Assembly (NCBI RefSeq): GCF_004349105.1
Contig: NZ_SMLB01000042.1
Coordinates: 1-55,095, forward strand
Direction: 5' to 3'
Source: Jiangella aurantiaca
GTDB lineage: Bacteria; Actinomycetota; Actinomycetes; Jiangellales; Jiangellaceae
DNA: 55,095 nt
Shown: positions 41,910 to 52,868 of the stretch, piece after piece
Layout: every line of letters starts with the position of its first letter
Numbering within the stretch: position 1 is the stretch's first letter
The notes under the pieces: model-generated
The model's database searches: none
What the model saw: the letters and a program-made list of their open reading frames with translations, nothing else
Told to the model about the DNA's origin: nothing
Position numbers and translations under genes: made by a program

Positions 41910-43292
41910 GTGGCCGACCTGCTGACCCGACCGCTGCTCCGGCGCGACGAGCCGGCGTGGGGGTCGCGGGTCCCGTGGCTGGCGGCCATAGTGGCGACGG
42001 CCTGGGCGCTGCTGGCCGGGTTCGCGCTGTGCGTGCTGCCGGGGGTGGCGGTCTGGATCGCCGAGGGCGCGGTCGGCCCGCTGGGCGGCCCGCTGCGGTT
42101 CGCCTCCCGGGTCTGGCTGACCGCGCACCGGGCCGGTCTCGAGGTCGGCGAGGGATCGTTCACGCTCGCTCCGCTCGGCCTCACATTGCTGTTCGTGCTG
42201 CTGCTGCACCGGTCGGCCCGGTGGGCGGCCCACTCGGCCGGGGTGGCGACGACGCGCGGCGCGGTCGCCGTCGTCGTGCCGGCCGTGATCACGTACGTCG
42301 TGGGCGCCGGGATCGTCGCGGCGCTCTCGGCCACCTCCGGCGTCGCGGGCGAGCCGCTCGAAGCGGTGCTGTGGGCGGCGCTGTGGTCCGGCGCCGCGGT
42401 GACGACCGGGGTGGCGCAGGAGTCCGGACTGCTGGCCGACTGGTGGTGGCGGGTGCCACCTCTCATGCGCGCGGCACTGGCCGGCGCGGCCGCGGCGGTG
42501 GCGGGGCTGGTCGGAGTGGGCGCGACGCTGCTGGGGGTCAGCCTCATCGCGCACACCGGCCGCATCGGGGACCTCGCCACCGCCCTGGACGCCGGTCCGC
42601 TCGGCGCGACGCTGCTCATCGTGGGCAGCGCGCTGCTGGTGCCGAACCTGGTGGTGTGGTCTGCGGCCTTCGCGCTCGGACCCGGCTTCGCGGTGGGGAC
42701 GGCGACCTCGGTGGCGCCCGACGGGGTCACGCTCGGCCTGGTGCCGGCGGTCCCGGTGCTCGGCGCGCTGCCGGAGCGGCTACCCGGCTCGGTCACCTGG
42801 CTGGTGGTCGCCGGGCCGGTGCTGGCCGGCGTGCTGGCCGGGTTGATGGTGCACCGGCGGCTCGGCCCGGTCCCCACGCGCGGGGACGACGAAGGGGTCG
42901 GCGAAGAGGACGGCGATGGTGTGCCGCTGGGGCCGGCGCTCGGCGTGGCGGCCGGTACCGGCGCGATCGCGGCGGTCGCGATGGCCGTGCTGGCGCTGCT
43001 GTCCGGCGGGTCGGCCGGCGCGGAGCGGCTGACCGCACTCGGCCCGGTGCCGTGGGAGGTCGCGGCGGCGACGTTCGGGCTGGTCACGGTGCCCGCCGCG
43101 GTGGTCGTCCTGATCCTGCACTTCCGCCGGGCCGCCGGCGACCCGGAGCCGGCCGGCGGCACGGACGACGACGCGGCTGACGACGACCCGGCCGGCCCCG
43201 CCGCCACCACGGCGGAGAGCGAGCCGGACGCCGTGGACTCCGGCGGATCCGAGGCCGACCCGCCGCCCCCACCCCCGTCTGCCTCCGGCTGA
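41910..43292 (+). CDS. DUF6350 family membrane protein
   Basis: 460 residues with about nine to ten hydrophobic helices (e.g. VPWLAAIVATAWALLAGFALCVLPG) and an acidic, Pro-rich tail. DUF6350 proteins sit directly upstream of purN in most actinobacteria, as here; related PerM-type proteins affect cell division. The tail (EADPPPPPPSASG) has low complexity. GGAG precedes GTG 41910. Confidence 0.85.
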   Translation: MADLLTRPLLRRDEPAWGSRVPWLAAIVATAWALLAGFALCVLPGVAVWIAEGAVGPLGGPLRFASRVWLTAHRAGLEVGEGSFTLAPLGLTLLFVLLLHRSARWAAHSAGVATTRGAVAVVVPAVITYVVGAGIVAALSATSGVAGEPLEAVLWAALWSGAAVTTGVAQESGLLADWWWRVPPLMRAALAGAAAAVAGLVGVGATLLGVSLIAHTGRIGDLATALDAGPLGATLLIVGSALLVPNLVVWSAAFALGPGFAVGTATSVAPDGVTLGLVPAVPVLGALPERLPGSVTWLVVAGPVLAGVLAGLMVHRRLGPVPTRGDDEGVGEEDGDGVPLGPALGVAAGTGAIAAVAMAVLALLSGGSAGAERLTALGPVPWEVAAATFGLVTVPAAVVVLILHFRRAAGDPEPAGGTDDDAADDDPAGPAATTAESEPDAVDSGGSEADPPPPPPSASG

Positions 43293-43299
43293 TGCCGGG

Positions 43300-43305
43300 T
43301 ATTGT
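43300..43305 (+). promoter_or_regulatory. -10 box of purN (leaderless)
   Basis: TATTGT is followed by 6 bases and the purN GTG. Confidence 0.45.
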
Positions 43306-43311
43306 CGCCGG

Positions 43312-43917
43312 GTGACCTGCCGGATCGTGGTGCTGGTCTCGGGCGCCGGCAGCAACCTCGCCGCCCTGCTCGACGCCTGCGCCGACCCTTCTTACGGTGC
43401 GACGGTGGTGGCCGTCGGCGCCGACCGCGACGGCATCCGCGCGCTCGAGCTGGCCGCCGAGGCCGGTGTGCCGACGTTCGTCGAGCGAGTGAAGGACCAC
43501 GCGGAGCGCGCCGACTGGGACCGCGCGCTGGCCGAGCGGACCGCCGAGCACGCGCCCGACCTTGTCGTCTCGGCGGGCTTCCTCAAGCTGGTCGGCCCGG
43601 CGTTCCTGCGCCGGTTCGGCGATCGCTACCTCAACACCCACAACGCGCTGCTGCCGTCGTTCCCGGGCATCCACGGCCCCCGCGACGCGCTCGCCTACGG
43701 CGTCAAGGTCACCGGCGCCACGCTGTTCTTCGTCGACGAGGGCGTCGACACCGGCCCGATCGTCGCGCAGGTCGCCGTCCCGGTGCTCGACGACGACACC
43801 GAGGAGACGCTCACCGAGCGGATCAAGGTCGCCGAGCGCGCCCAGCTGGTCGAGTACGTCGGCCGTCTGGCCCGTGAGGGCTGGACCATCAACGAGAGAA
43901 AGGTCACCGTCCCGTGA
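43312..43917 (+). CDS. purN: Phosphoribosylglycinamide formyltransferase
   Basis: 201 residues. [18 protein letters not shown] binds GAR phosphate. [21 protein letters not shown] contains the catalytic Asn-His pair, and [11 protein letters not shown] the catalytic Asp. It uses 10-formyl-THF in step 3 of purine synthesis. GTG 43312 lies 6 bases after TATTGT (43300-43305), so it is likely leaderless. The stop overlaps purH by 4 bases. Confidence 0.96.
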   Translation: MTCRIVVLVSGAGSNLAALLDACADPSYGATVVAVGADRDGIRALELAAEAGVPTFVERVKDHAERADWDRALAERTAEHAPDLVVSAGFLKLVGPAFLRRFGDRYLNTHNALLPSFPGIHGPRDALAYGVKVTGATLFFVDEGVDTGPIVAQVAVPVLDDDTEETLTERIKVAERAQLVEYVGRLAREGWTINERKVTVP

Positions 43918-45476
43918 GCGAGGCCCGTACGCCGATCCGGCGCGCGCTGATCAGCGTCTACGACAAGACGGGGCTGGAGGAGCTGGCCCGCGGCCTGCAC
44001 GCGGCCGGCGTCGCCATCGTCTCGACGGGGTCGACGGCGTCCCGCATCGCCGACGCCGGGGTGCCGGTGACGGCGGTCGAGGAGCTCACCGGGTTCCCGG
44101 AGTGCCTCGACGGGCGGGTCAAGACGCTGCACCCGAACGTGCACGCCGGCCTGCTCGCCGACGTCCGCCACGAGAGCCACCGCGCGCAGCTCGAGGAGCT
44201 CGGCATCGAGCCGTTCCAGCTGCTGGTCAGCAACCTTTACCCGTTCGCGCAGACGGTCGCGTCCGGCGCCGGGCCGGACGAGGTGATCGAGCAGATCGAC
44301 ATCGGCGGGCCGTCGATGGTCCGCGGCGCGGCGAAGAACCACGCCAACGTCGCCGTCGTCGTCGACCCCACCCGCTACGGCGAGGTTCTTGCCGCCGTCG
44401 ACGCCGGCGGGTTCACGCTGGGCGAGCGGCAGCGGCTGGCGCTGCAGGCATTCACCCACACCGCCACCTACGACGTGCACGTCGCCTCGTGGCTGGGCAG
44501 CGTCGTCGCGCCGCCGGCCGACGGCACCGTCTTCCCGGAGTGGGTCGGCGGCACCTGGGAGCGCGGCGCCGTCCTGCGGTACGGCGAGAACCCGCACCAG
44601 GCCGCGGCGCTCTACCGCAGCGGCTTCGGCGCGCCCGGGCTGGCCGGCGCGGAGCAACTGCACGGCAAGGAGATGTCGTACAACAACTACGTCGACGCCG
44701 ACGCCGCCTGGCGCTCGGCCCACGACTTCGCCGAGCCGGCCGTGGCGATCATCAAGCACGCGAACCCGTGCGGCATCGCCGTCGGCACCGACATCGCCGA
44801 CGCGCACCGCAAGGCCAACGCGACCGACCCGGTGTCGGCGTACGGCGGTGTCATCGCGGCGAACCGGCCAGTGACGGCCGAGGCGGCGGAGCTGATCGCG
44901 ACCATCTTCACCGAGGTCGTCGTCGCGCCCGACTTCGAGCCCGGCGCGTTGGACCTGCTGACGCGGAAGAAGAACGTGCGGCTGCTCCGGGTCGCCGGCA
45001 CCGACATCCGGCCGGTCGAGACGCGGGCGATCTCCGGTGGCCTGCTCATGCAGCAGGTCGACCGCGTCGACGCACCCGGCGACGACCCCGCCACATGGAC
45101 GCTGGCCGCCGGCGACCCCGTCGACGACACGGTGTTGGCGGATCTCGCGTTCGCCTGGCGGGCCGTGCGGTCGGTGAAGAGCAACGCGATCCTGCTGGCC
45201 AGCGGCGGTGCCGCGGTCGGCGTCGGCATGGGCCAGGTGAACCGGGTCGACTCCGCGCGCCTGGCGGTGACCCGCGCCGGCGACCGCGCGGCCGGCTCCG
45301 TCGGCGCCTCCGACGCGTTCTTCCCGTTCCCCGACGGCCTGCAGGTGCTGGCCGAGGTCGGCGTCCGCGCCGTCGTCCAGCCCGGTGGCTCGGTGCGCGA
45401 CGAGGAGGTCGTGGCGGCCGCTCGCGAGGCCGGCATGACCATGTACTTCACCGGCACGCGGCACTTCTTCCACTGA
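43914..45476 (+). CDS. purH: Bifunctional AICAR formyltransferase/IMP cyclohydrolase
   Basis: 520 residues. The N-terminal ~200 residues are the IMP cyclohydrolase ([36 protein letters not shown]). The rest is the AICAR transformylase, with [24 protein letters not shown], the catalytic Lys-His pair and [16 protein letters not shown]. It makes the last two steps to IMP. The start overlaps the purN stop (GTGA), so they are coupled. Confidence 0.97.
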   Translation: MSEARTPIRRALISVYDKTGLEELARGLHAAGVAIVSTGSTASRIADAGVPVTAVEELTGFPECLDGRVKTLHPNVHAGLLADVRHESHRAQLEELGIEPFQLLVSNLYPFAQTVASGAGPDEVIEQIDIGGPSMVRGAAKNHANVAVVVDPTRYGEVLAAVDAGGFTLGERQRLALQAFTHTATYDVHVASWLGSVVAPPADGTVFPEWVGGTWERGAVLRYGENPHQAAALYRSGFGAPGLAGAEQLHGKEMSYNNYVDADAAWRSAHDFAEPAVAIIKHANPCGIAVGTDIADAHRKANATDPVSAYGGVIAANRPVTAEAAELIATIFTEVVVAPDFEPGALDLLTRKKNVRLLRVAGTDIRPVETRAISGGLLMQQVDRVDAPGDDPATWTLAAGDPVDDTVLADLAFAWRAVRSVKSNAILLASGGAAVGVGMGQVNRVDSARLAVTRAGDRAAGSVGASDAFFPFPDGLQVLAEVGVRAVVQPGGSVRDEEVVAAAREAGMTMYFTGTRHFFH

Positions 45477-45513
45477 TGACCGCTGGCCGGGTCCTCGGCC
45501 GCCGGCCGGGTGC

Positions 45514-45574
45514 GTTGATCATGGAGAGACCCCCCTTTCGAGTGCTTCGAGAGGGGCGCTTTTCCATGATCAAC
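45514..45574. terminator. 61-bp palindrome after purH
   Basis: GTTGATCATGGA (45514-45525) pairs with TCCATGATCAAC (45563-45574). An inner CCCCCTTTCGA/TCGAGAGGGG stem continues it. The arms resemble the 72-bp repeat family (GTTGATCTTGGAG) but the core is different. It probably ends the purNH transcript. Confidence 0.65.
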
Positions 45575-45634
45575 AAGGATCGATGGTGCAATAGCGCGGG
45601 CGGGAAACGGTGATGGTCAGGTGGGCCGGCGGGG

Positions 45635-45640
45635 TAGGGT
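45635..45640 (+). promoter_or_regulatory. -10 box of the DUF5302 gene (leaderless)
   Basis: TAGGGT is followed by 7 bases and ATG 45648. Confidence 0.45.
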
Positions 45641-45647
45641 GACGACC

Positions 45648-45821
45648 ATGGCAGCCAAGAAGTCCGGCGGCAACGACGATCTCAAGGCCAAGTTCCGCGA
45701 GGCCCTGGAGCGGAAGAAGTCCGCCGACCACGAACACCCGCACGAGGAAGCCTCCGGCACCGGCCCCTCGCACGAGGACGCCGCGAAGACCCAGCGGATG
45801 TTCCGCCGCAAGAGCGGCTGA
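45648..45821 (+). CDS. DUF5302 family small protein
   Basis: 57 residues, very charged: MAAKKSGGNDDLKAKFREAL then ERKKSADHEHPHEEASGTGP and an end of KTQRMFRRKSG. This matches small actinobacterial DUF5302 proteins. It is probably cytoplasmic and of unknown function. It precedes folD by 42 bases. Confidence 0.8.
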   Translation: MAAKKSGGNDDLKAKFREALERKKSADHEHPHEEASGTGPSHEDAAKTQRMFRRKSG

Positions 45822-45863
45822 GCACCGGTCGGCCGCCGGTCGGGCCATGCGAGAATCAGGTAC

Positions 45864-46733
45864 GTGAGCGCGAAGATTCTCGACGGCAAGAACACCGCGG
45901 CCACCATCCGTTCCGAGCTCACCGCCCGGGTGAAGGCCCTGGGCGAGCGGGGGGTGGTGCCGGGGCTGGGCACGGTGCTGGTCGGCGACGATCCCGGCAG
46001 CCACGCCTACGTCGCCGGGAAGCATCGCGACTGCGCCGAGGTCGGCATCGAGTCGATCCAGGTCGAGCTGCCCGCCACGGCCACGCAGGCCGAGGTCGAG
46101 GCCGCCGTCGCCCAGCTCAACAAGGACCCCGCCTGCCACGGCTTCATCGTCCAGCTGCCGCTGCCGAAGGGATTGGACGAGGAGCGGGTGCTGTCGGCCG
46201 TCGACCCATCCAAGGACGCCGATGGCCTGCATCCGCAGAATCTCGGCAAGCTGGTGCTCATGCAGCCGGCACCGCTGCCATGCACGCCGCGCGGCTGCCT
46301 CGAGCTGCTGCGCCGCTACGACGTCGCCACTGACGGCGCCGAGCTGGTGGTCGTCGGGCGTGGTGTCACCGCGGGCCGTCCGATGGGCCTGCTGTTCTCG
46401 CGTCGCAGTGAGAACGCCACCGTCACGATCTGCCACACCGGCACGCGCGACCTCGTCGGCACGGTACGGCGCGCCGATATCGTCATCGCCGCGGCCGGTG
46501 TGCCGGGGGTCGTCACCGCCGACATGATCAAGCCGGGAGCGGCCGTCCTCGACGTCGGCATCACCCGGGTCGTGGGGCCCGACGGCAAGGGCCGCTACAC
46601 CGGCGACGTCGCGCCCGAGGTGCGCGAGGTCGCGGGCTATCTCGCGCCGATGCCCGGCGGCATCGGCCCCATGACTCGTGCAATGCTGTTGGCCAACGTC
46701 GTGGAGGCGGCCGAGGCGGCCGTCACCGCGTAG
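45864..46733 (+). CDS. folD: Methylenetetrahydrofolate dehydrogenase/cyclohydrolase
   Basis: 289 residues. Catalytic Tyr and Lys are in [44 protein letters not shown] and [11 protein letters not shown] are FolD signatures. The NADP site is [17 protein letters not shown]; the usual GRSxxVGxP appears as GRGVTAGRP. The end is [19 protein letters not shown]. It supplies 10-formyl-THF for PurN and PurH upstream. GTG 45864 is 7 bases after GAGAAT. Confidence 0.96.
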   Translation: MSAKILDGKNTAATIRSELTARVKALGERGVVPGLGTVLVGDDPGSHAYVAGKHRDCAEVGIESIQVELPATATQAEVEAAVAQLNKDPACHGFIVQLPLPKGLDEERVLSAVDPSKDADGLHPQNLGKLVLMQPAPLPCTPRGCLELLRRYDVATDGAELVVVGRGVTAGRPMGLLFSRRSENATVTICHTGTRDLVGTVRRADIVIAAAGVPGVVTADMIKPGAAVLDVGITRVVGPDGKGRYTGDVAPEVREVAGYLAPMPGGIGPMTRAMLLANVVEAAEAAVTA

Positions 46734-46807
46734 GCCGGACCCACGCCTGGCGAGCGGATCGGCGGCCTCACGCCGGTTCGTTCTTCCCCTTGAGGAGGAC
46801 TCATTTC

Positions 46808-47931
46808 ATGGCCGAGAAGTCTCCGCGCGGCCTCGCCGACGTCGTGGCCGCGTCCACGTCGATCTCCGACATCGACGGGCGAGCGGGTCGGCTCTCCTAC
46901 CGCGGCTACGACATCCACGACATCGCCGGGCGCATCTCCTTCGAGGAGTGCGTCCATCTGCTACAGCGAGGCACGCTGCCCACCCAGGCCGAGCTCGACG
47001 GCCTGATGGCCGAACTGGCCGACGGCCGCCGCTACGGCTCGGTGGCCACCACCCTGCTCCCGTACGTCGTGCAGAGCGGCACCCCGATGGAGGCCCTGCG
47101 CACGCTGGTGTCGTCGCTGGCCATCGACGACCCCGACGCCACCGACGCGTCCATCGAGGCCGACCGCCGCAAGGCCACCCGGCTCGTCGCGCAGATGCCG
47201 GTACTGGTGGCCTCGTACGAGGCGCAGCGGTCCCGCCGCGAGGTCCCCGACGCCGATCCCGAGCTGGGCATCGCCGGCAACTTCCTGCTGCAGATCACCG
47301 GCGAGCGGCCGGCGCCGCGGGCCGCGGAGATCTTCGACGAGTGCCTGGTGCTGCACGCCGACCACACGATGAACGCGTCGACGTTCACCGCCCGAGTCAT
47401 CGCCGCCACGCTCTCCGACATGCACTCGGCCATCACCGGAGCCATGGGCGCGCTGCGCGGCCCGCTGCACGGCGGCGCCAACGAGGCGGTCATGAAGACC
47501 CTCACGTCCATTGGAGGAGAGGTTGGCGACGTCGATGCGTTCGTCCGTGACGAGCTGGCCGGCGGCCGCAAGATCATGGGATTCGGCCATCGCGTCTACA
47601 AGACCGAGGATCCGCGGGCCACGCACCTGCGCAAGATGAGCGAGGAGTTGGCCGACCTCACCGGCAACCGCCGCTACTACGAGTTCTCCCGCCGCATGGA
47701 GCAGGTGGTGCTCGACGAGAAGGGCCTGTACCCGAACGTCGACTTCTTCGCCGCCAGCGTCTACCACGCGCTGGGCATCCCGACCGGCCTGTTCACACCG
47801 GTGTTCGCCATATCGCGAATGAGCGGCTGGACGGCACACGTCATCGAGCAACACGAGGACAATCGACTCATCAGGCCCGACAGCGACTACACCGGGCCGC
47901 ACGACCAGCAGTGGGTGGAGATCTCGAAGCG

Positions 47932-47935
<4 letters not shown>
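46808..47935 (+). CDS. Citrate synthase (possibly with 2-methylcitrate synthase activity)
   Basis: 375 residues. Motifs are RAGRLSYRGYDIHDIAG, LHADHTMNASTFTARVIAATLSD (active-site His), GALRGPLHGGANEAVM and KIMGFGHRVYKTEDPRA, with the active-site Asp region NVDFFAASVYHALGIP. The length and N-terminal ARRGL-like start (SPRGLADVVAASTSIS) fit the short PrpC/CitA-type. Substrate preference cannot be told from sequence. GAGGAGG fixes ATG 46808. DUF3017 overlaps its stop. Confidence 0.93.
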
Positions 47936-49312
<1,377 letters not shown>

Positions 49313-49322
49313 GCGTCTGTTA

Positions 49323-49336
49323 TCTTGACGTCGAGA
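49323..49336. promoter_or_regulatory. Palindromic site upstream of icd
   Basis: TCTTGACGTCGAGA is a 14-bp imperfect palindrome centred on GACGTC, 31 bases before the icd ATG. It includes a TTGACG that could be a -35 hexamer. The binding protein is unknown. Confidence 0.4.
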
Positions 49337-49367
49337 CAAACATTCTCATCCGGGAGTTGCTGACATC

Positions 49368-50585
49368 ATGGCGAAGATCAAGGTAGCCGGGCCCGTCGTC
49401 GAGCTCGACGGCGACGAGATGACGCGGATCATCTGGGCGTTCATCAAGGACCGCCTGATCCACCCGTACCTCGACATCGACCTGCGCTACTACGACCTGT
49501 CGATCCAGAACCGCGACGCCACCGACGACCAGGTGACCGTCGACGCCGCACACGCCATCAAGGAGCACGGCGTCGGTGTCAAGTGCGCCACCATCACGCC
49601 CGACGAGGCGCGGGTCGAGGAGTTCGGCCTGAAGAAGATGTGGCGCTCGCCCAACGGCACCATCCGCAACATCCTCGGCGGCGTGATCTTCCGCGAGCCC
49701 ATCGTCATCAGCAACATCCCGCGGCTGGTGCCGGGCTGGACCAAGCCGATCATCGTCGGCCGTCACGCGCACGGCGACCAGTACAAGGCGACGGACTTCA
49801 AGGTGGCGGGCGCGGGCACCGTCACCATCACCTACACCCCGGCCGACGGCTCCGAGCCGATCCAGCACGAGGTCGCCCAGCTGCCCGAGGACGGTGGCGT
49901 CGTCATGGGCATGTACAACTTCAACAGGTCCATCGAGGACTTCGCCCGGGCGTCGATGTCGTACGGCCTGCAGCGCGGCTACCCGGTGTACCTGTCGACG
50001 AAGAACACCATCCTCAAGGCGTACGACGGCGCCTTCAAGGACATCTTCGCCGACGTCTACGAGCGCGAGTTCAAGGCCGACTTCGAGGAGGCCGGGCTCA
50101 CCTACGAGCACCGCCTCATCGACGACATGGTCGCCGCGTCGCTCAAGTGGGAGGGCGGCTACGTCTGGGCCTGCAAGAACTACGACGGCGACGTCCAGTC
50201 CGACACCGTCGCGCAGGGCTTCGGCTCGCTCGGCCTCATGACGTCGGTGCTCATGACGCCCGACGGCAAGACGATCGAGGCCGAGGCCGCGCACGGCACC
50301 GTCACCCGGCACTACCGCCAGCACCAGGCCGGCAAGCCGACCTCCACCAACCCGATCGCCTCGATCTTCGCGTGGACCGGCGGCCTCAAGCACCGCGGCA
50401 AGCTCGACAACACGCCTGACGTCACCCAGTTCGCCGAGACGCTCGAGGACGTCATCGTCAAGACCGTCGAATCCGGCGTCATGACGAAGGACCTCGCGCT
50501 GCTCGTCGGCCCGGACCAGGAGTGGAAGACCACCGAGGAGTTCCTCGGCGCGCTCGACGAGAACCTCGCCAAGCGGCTGGTCTGA
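49368..50585 (+). CDS. icd: NADP-dependent isocitrate dehydrogenase (dimeric type)
   Basis: 405 residues, the homodimeric 'eukaryotic-like' type (as M. tuberculosis Icd1), not the ~740-residue monomeric type. [85 protein letters not shown] with the metal-binding Asp, and [12 protein letters not shown] are visible. It makes 2-oxoglutarate and NADPH. It follows mdh after 55 bases. Confidence 0.97.
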   Translation: MAKIKVAGPVVELDGDEMTRIIWAFIKDRLIHPYLDIDLRYYDLSIQNRDATDDQVTVDAAHAIKEHGVGVKCATITPDEARVEEFGLKKMWRSPNGTIRNILGGVIFREPIVISNIPRLVPGWTKPIIVGRHAHGDQYKATDFKVAGAGTVTITYTPADGSEPIQHEVAQLPEDGGVVMGMYNFNRSIEDFARASMSYGLQRGYPVYLSTKNTILKAYDGAFKDIFADVYEREFKADFEEAGLTYEHRLIDDMVAASLKWEGGYVWACKNYDGDVQSDTVAQGFGSLGLMTSVLMTPDGKTIEAEAAHGTVTRHYRQHQAGKPTSTNPIASIFAWTGGLKHRGKLDNTPDVTQFAETLEDVIVKTVESGVMTKDLALLVGPDQEWKTTEEFLGALDENLAKRLV

Positions 50586-50620
50586 GCCCGGCCCTGACGT
50601 TCGCCGTGCGGCCGAGCCCG

Positions 50621-50626
50621 TAGGCT
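50621..50626 (+). promoter_or_regulatory. -10 box of the 50634 gene (leaderless)
   Basis: TAGGCT is followed by 7 bases and ATG 50634. Confidence 0.45.
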
Positions 50627-50633
50627 CGGTCGC

Positions 50634-51344
50634 ATGGTGGACGAGGAGACGTTCCGGGCGCTGGCGCGCTCGTCGCCCTGGCGGTGGCGGTCGGTGGAAC
50701 TGACCCGCACGCTGGTGGGCGACGCGATCACGGCCGACCACGCCGTGCGGGCGTGGATCGACCGGCCCGGCCGCATGCGTGTCGTCGAGCCCGACGGCAC
50801 CGAACACCTCGTCGACGAGACCCCCGCCGAGCGCGGGCTCGTGCTCGTCGCGACCTCCGACGGGTCGCCGGTGGAGCCGCCGGCCATCACCGTCCCGCTC
50901 GACCCCGACGCCCCGCGGCCGGTGCTGCGGCCCGACGGGCTGGTCGCCCAGCGGCCGTCCGACGTCACCGTCGCCTACGACGACCCGATGTACGAGAACT
51001 ACCTCTGGGTCGCCATGCTCGACCCGGTCGAGCTCGCCGACGGCATCGACGTGCTGTCGGTGCGCGAGCAGGTCCGCGAAGGACGTGACACCCTCGAGGC
51101 GTCCGTCCGGCCCACCGGCGCCTACGACCCGCGCTGCACCTGCTGCGCGCTGCTGTTCGGCGAGGTCGCGGCCGACCTGCTGCACGCCGAGGGCGGACCG
51201 CAGCCCGAGAACCGCGCGTTCGCCGACGAGTTCGCCGTCGCCCTCGACGTCGAGACCGGCATCTGCGTGCGGCTGCGCGAGGTGGGCGGCGACGACGACG
51301 GTGCCGGCTTCGACGTCAGGATCGCCGCCGTCACTCCCGCGTGA
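50634..51344 (+). CDS. Hypothetical protein
   Basis: 236 residues, soluble, acidic. SSPWRWRSVELTRTLVG and DPMYENYLWVAMLDPVEL are distinctive, and a Cys cluster CTCCALLFGEVAADLLH is near residue 168. No family with a known function was recognised. A leaderless -10 precedes ATG 50634. The 3' end overlaps the convergent DUF4185 gene by 14 bases. Confidence 0.7.
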   Translation: MVDEETFRALARSSPWRWRSVELTRTLVGDAITADHAVRAWIDRPGRMRVVEPDGTEHLVDETPAERGLVLVATSDGSPVEPPAITVPLDPDAPRPVLRPDGLVAQRPSDVTVAYDDPMYENYLWVAMLDPVELADGIDVLSVREQVREGRDTLEASVRPTGAYDPRCTCCALLFGEVAADLLHAEGGPQPENRAFADEFAVALDVETGICVRLREVGGDDDGAGFDVRIAAVTPA

Positions 51345-52431
51345 GCGTCGAGCGCATCAGCGTCACGTTGTACGGACCCCACTGGGTCAGCGCGAAGTAG
51401 AGGTCCGGGCCGCTGGACCACGGGTGCAGGAAGCCGCCGTACAGCGCCGGGTACTCCGCGCCGTCGACGATGACCTGCTCCTCGCCCCACGGACCGGTCG
51501 GGCCGGGCGCGTCGCGCAGCACGATCTGCGCCCGCGACTCGTCCAGGTAGGTCATCAGCCAGCGGCCGGTGTACTCGTTGTACTGCACGGACAGCTCGCC
51601 GATCGGGCCGCCGGCGATGGGCGCGGCGGTGGCCTCCGACGGCGACCAGTCCGAGCCGTCCCAGTACCGGTAGGCGTCCTTGTCCAGCACATTGCCGGCC
51701 GGGACCCGAGCCACGTGCGCGTCGCCCCAGCGGCCGTTGGGTGTGCCGAACAGGTAGACGTGGCCGCGATGCCGGGCGAACGCCGTCATCTGGAAATGGC
51801 TGTCCCACTCCGGCGTGTTCGGCCAGACGGCGTCCGGGTCCTTCGTCCACGTCTCGCCGTTGTCGTCGGACCACGCGATGCCCGAATGGTTCGTGAACCA
51901 GGTGCCGGCCGGGCCCCAGTGGTTCACCGACATGTAGTGGATGTAGCTGCGGCCGCCGACCGCGATGCCGGCGGTCGGGATCACCGTCTCCTCGACGCCG
52001 TTCTGCTTCAGGCAGTCCAGCAGCTGGCCGGCGTGGCCGGGACGGTCCTGCACCATCGTGTCGAACGTCATGCCGTCGGCGAGGTCGCGATCGGACGACT
52101 TAGCCAGCACGTTGCAGCGCCAATCGGCCTCGCGCGGCCCGGCGCCGTTGCCGCCCCAGTCCTCGCCGTACGTATCGCCGAAGGCCATCAGCACCTCGCC
52201 GGCGCCGTTGTCCCACATGATGCCGAGATCGGTGCCGTACACCTGGTAGTTCGCCGCGGTCTCGTTGATCGATCCGGCGCCCGTGAGTCGCGCCACCGGC
52301 ACGCCGCGGGTGACGGTCACGCCGTCCGCCGCGGTGGTCGACGGCGCCGGCTCGCTCTCCGCGGCGGGTGCGGCGAGGGCGGTGGCGAGCACGAGGCCCG
52401 CGCCGGTCAGGATCGGCAGTAGCGGTCGCAC
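51331..52431 (-). CDS. Secreted DUF4185 protein (putative carbohydrate-active)
   Basis: 366 residues with a signal peptide (MRPLLPILTGAGLVLATALA-APAAE). The mature part has DUF4185 features of a five-bladed beta-propeller: VYGTDLGIMWDN, MAFGDTYGEDWGG, HYMSVNHWGPAGTWFTNHSGIAWSDDNGETW and SVQYNEYTGRWLMTYLD. Many such propellers bind or cleave polysaccharides. GTG 52431 is preceded by AAGGAGA. A LacI-type operator sits at its transcription start, so it likely belongs to the adjacent LacI regulon. Confidence 0.85.
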   Translation of the reverse strand: MRPLLPILTGAGLVLATALAAPAAESEPAPSTTAADGVTVTRGVPVARLTGAGSINETAANYQVYGTDLGIMWDNGAGEVLMAFGDTYGEDWGGNGAGPREADWRCNVLAKSSDRDLADGMTFDTMVQDRPGHAGQLLDCLKQNGVEETVIPTAGIAVGGRSYIHYMSVNHWGPAGTWFTNHSGIAWSDDNGETWTKDPDAVWPNTPEWDSHFQMTAFARHRGHVYLFGTPNGRWGDAHVARVPAGNVLDKDAYRYWDGSDWSPSEATAAPIAGGPIGELSVQYNEYTGRWLMTYLDESRAQIVLRDAPGPTGPWGEEQVIVDGAEYPALYGGFLHPWSSGPDLYFALTQWGPYNVTLMRSTLTRE

Positions 52432-52463
52432 GAGATCTCCTTCGACGTCGGCGGCGGAGCGGA

Positions 52464-52482
52464 GAAATCGATTTCCAGCCTA
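52464..52482 (-). promoter_or_regulatory. LacI operator and -10 of the DUF4185 gene
   Basis: GAAATCGATTTC (52464-52475) is a perfect palindrome. On the minus strand TAGGCT (52482-52477) fits a -10 box, so the operator covers the start of transcription. A near-identical site lies upstream of lacI. Confidence 0.75.
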
Positions 52483-52529
52483 AGAAGCCCCGACCGGGTG
52501 GGTCAAGGGGTCGAGAGCGTCTAAAGAGC

Positions 52530-52859
52530 CTCTCCTGCTGCTTCCCTGGGCCGGTCTCGCCGTGCGGCAATACCGATGGTGACGGCCCACGGTGTGCCGG
52601 GCACGACCGTGATCACGAGGGAGTTCTCCCTGCTCTGGCGGGGTGAACTTCAGGCGGGTGAGGTTGCCCGCGCGGCAGGTGACGACACCGGCTGGTGCCC
52701 GGCAAACCGGCGAATGCCCGCCCCGCCGGCGGATGCCAGGCCGATCCCGGCTGTCTCCGGCGGTTTCGCGGGCATCCGCCGGTTTCGCGAGTACCAGCGA
52801 CGGCACCGTTCCACGATCGGACCTGAGGCGCTCACCCACCCACGGAAACAGCAGGAGAG
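52530..52859. repeat. 330-bp block with 16-bp terminal inverted repeats (MITE-like)
   Basis: CTCTCCTGCTGCTTCC (52530-52545) is the reverse complement of GGAAACAGCAGGAGAG (52844-52859) except one base. The block has no coding capacity and contains an internal palindrome. No clear target-site duplication is visible. It ends 10 bases before the lacI stop. It could be a small non-autonomous element or a secondary structure. Confidence 0.45.
52692..52797. repeat. Imperfect 106-bp palindrome
   Basis: CTGGTGCCCGGCAAACCGGC and the next 10 bases (52692-52721) pair with 52768-52797, which ends GGTTTCGCGAGTACCAG, with a few mismatches. The inner part repeats CCGGCGGTTTCGCGGGCATC-like stretches. Confidence 0.55.
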
Positions 52860-52868
52860 CGTCGAAGA

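Larger units (their letters stand above)
52432..52868. other. Gene-free region between DUF4185 gene and lacI
   Basis: 437 bases with no credible gene. It contains the DUF4185 promoter/operator, the inverted-repeat-bounded block 52530-52859 and, inside it, a ~106-bp imperfect palindrome. Confidence 0.6.

Noticed and set aside
41850-43210. Reverse-strand open frames opposite DUF6350
   Set aside because: The upstream extension of the ECF sigma frame and its neighbours read low-complexity Ser/Pro/Thr/Arg; the sigma factor clearly starts at 41716 with its own ribosome site.
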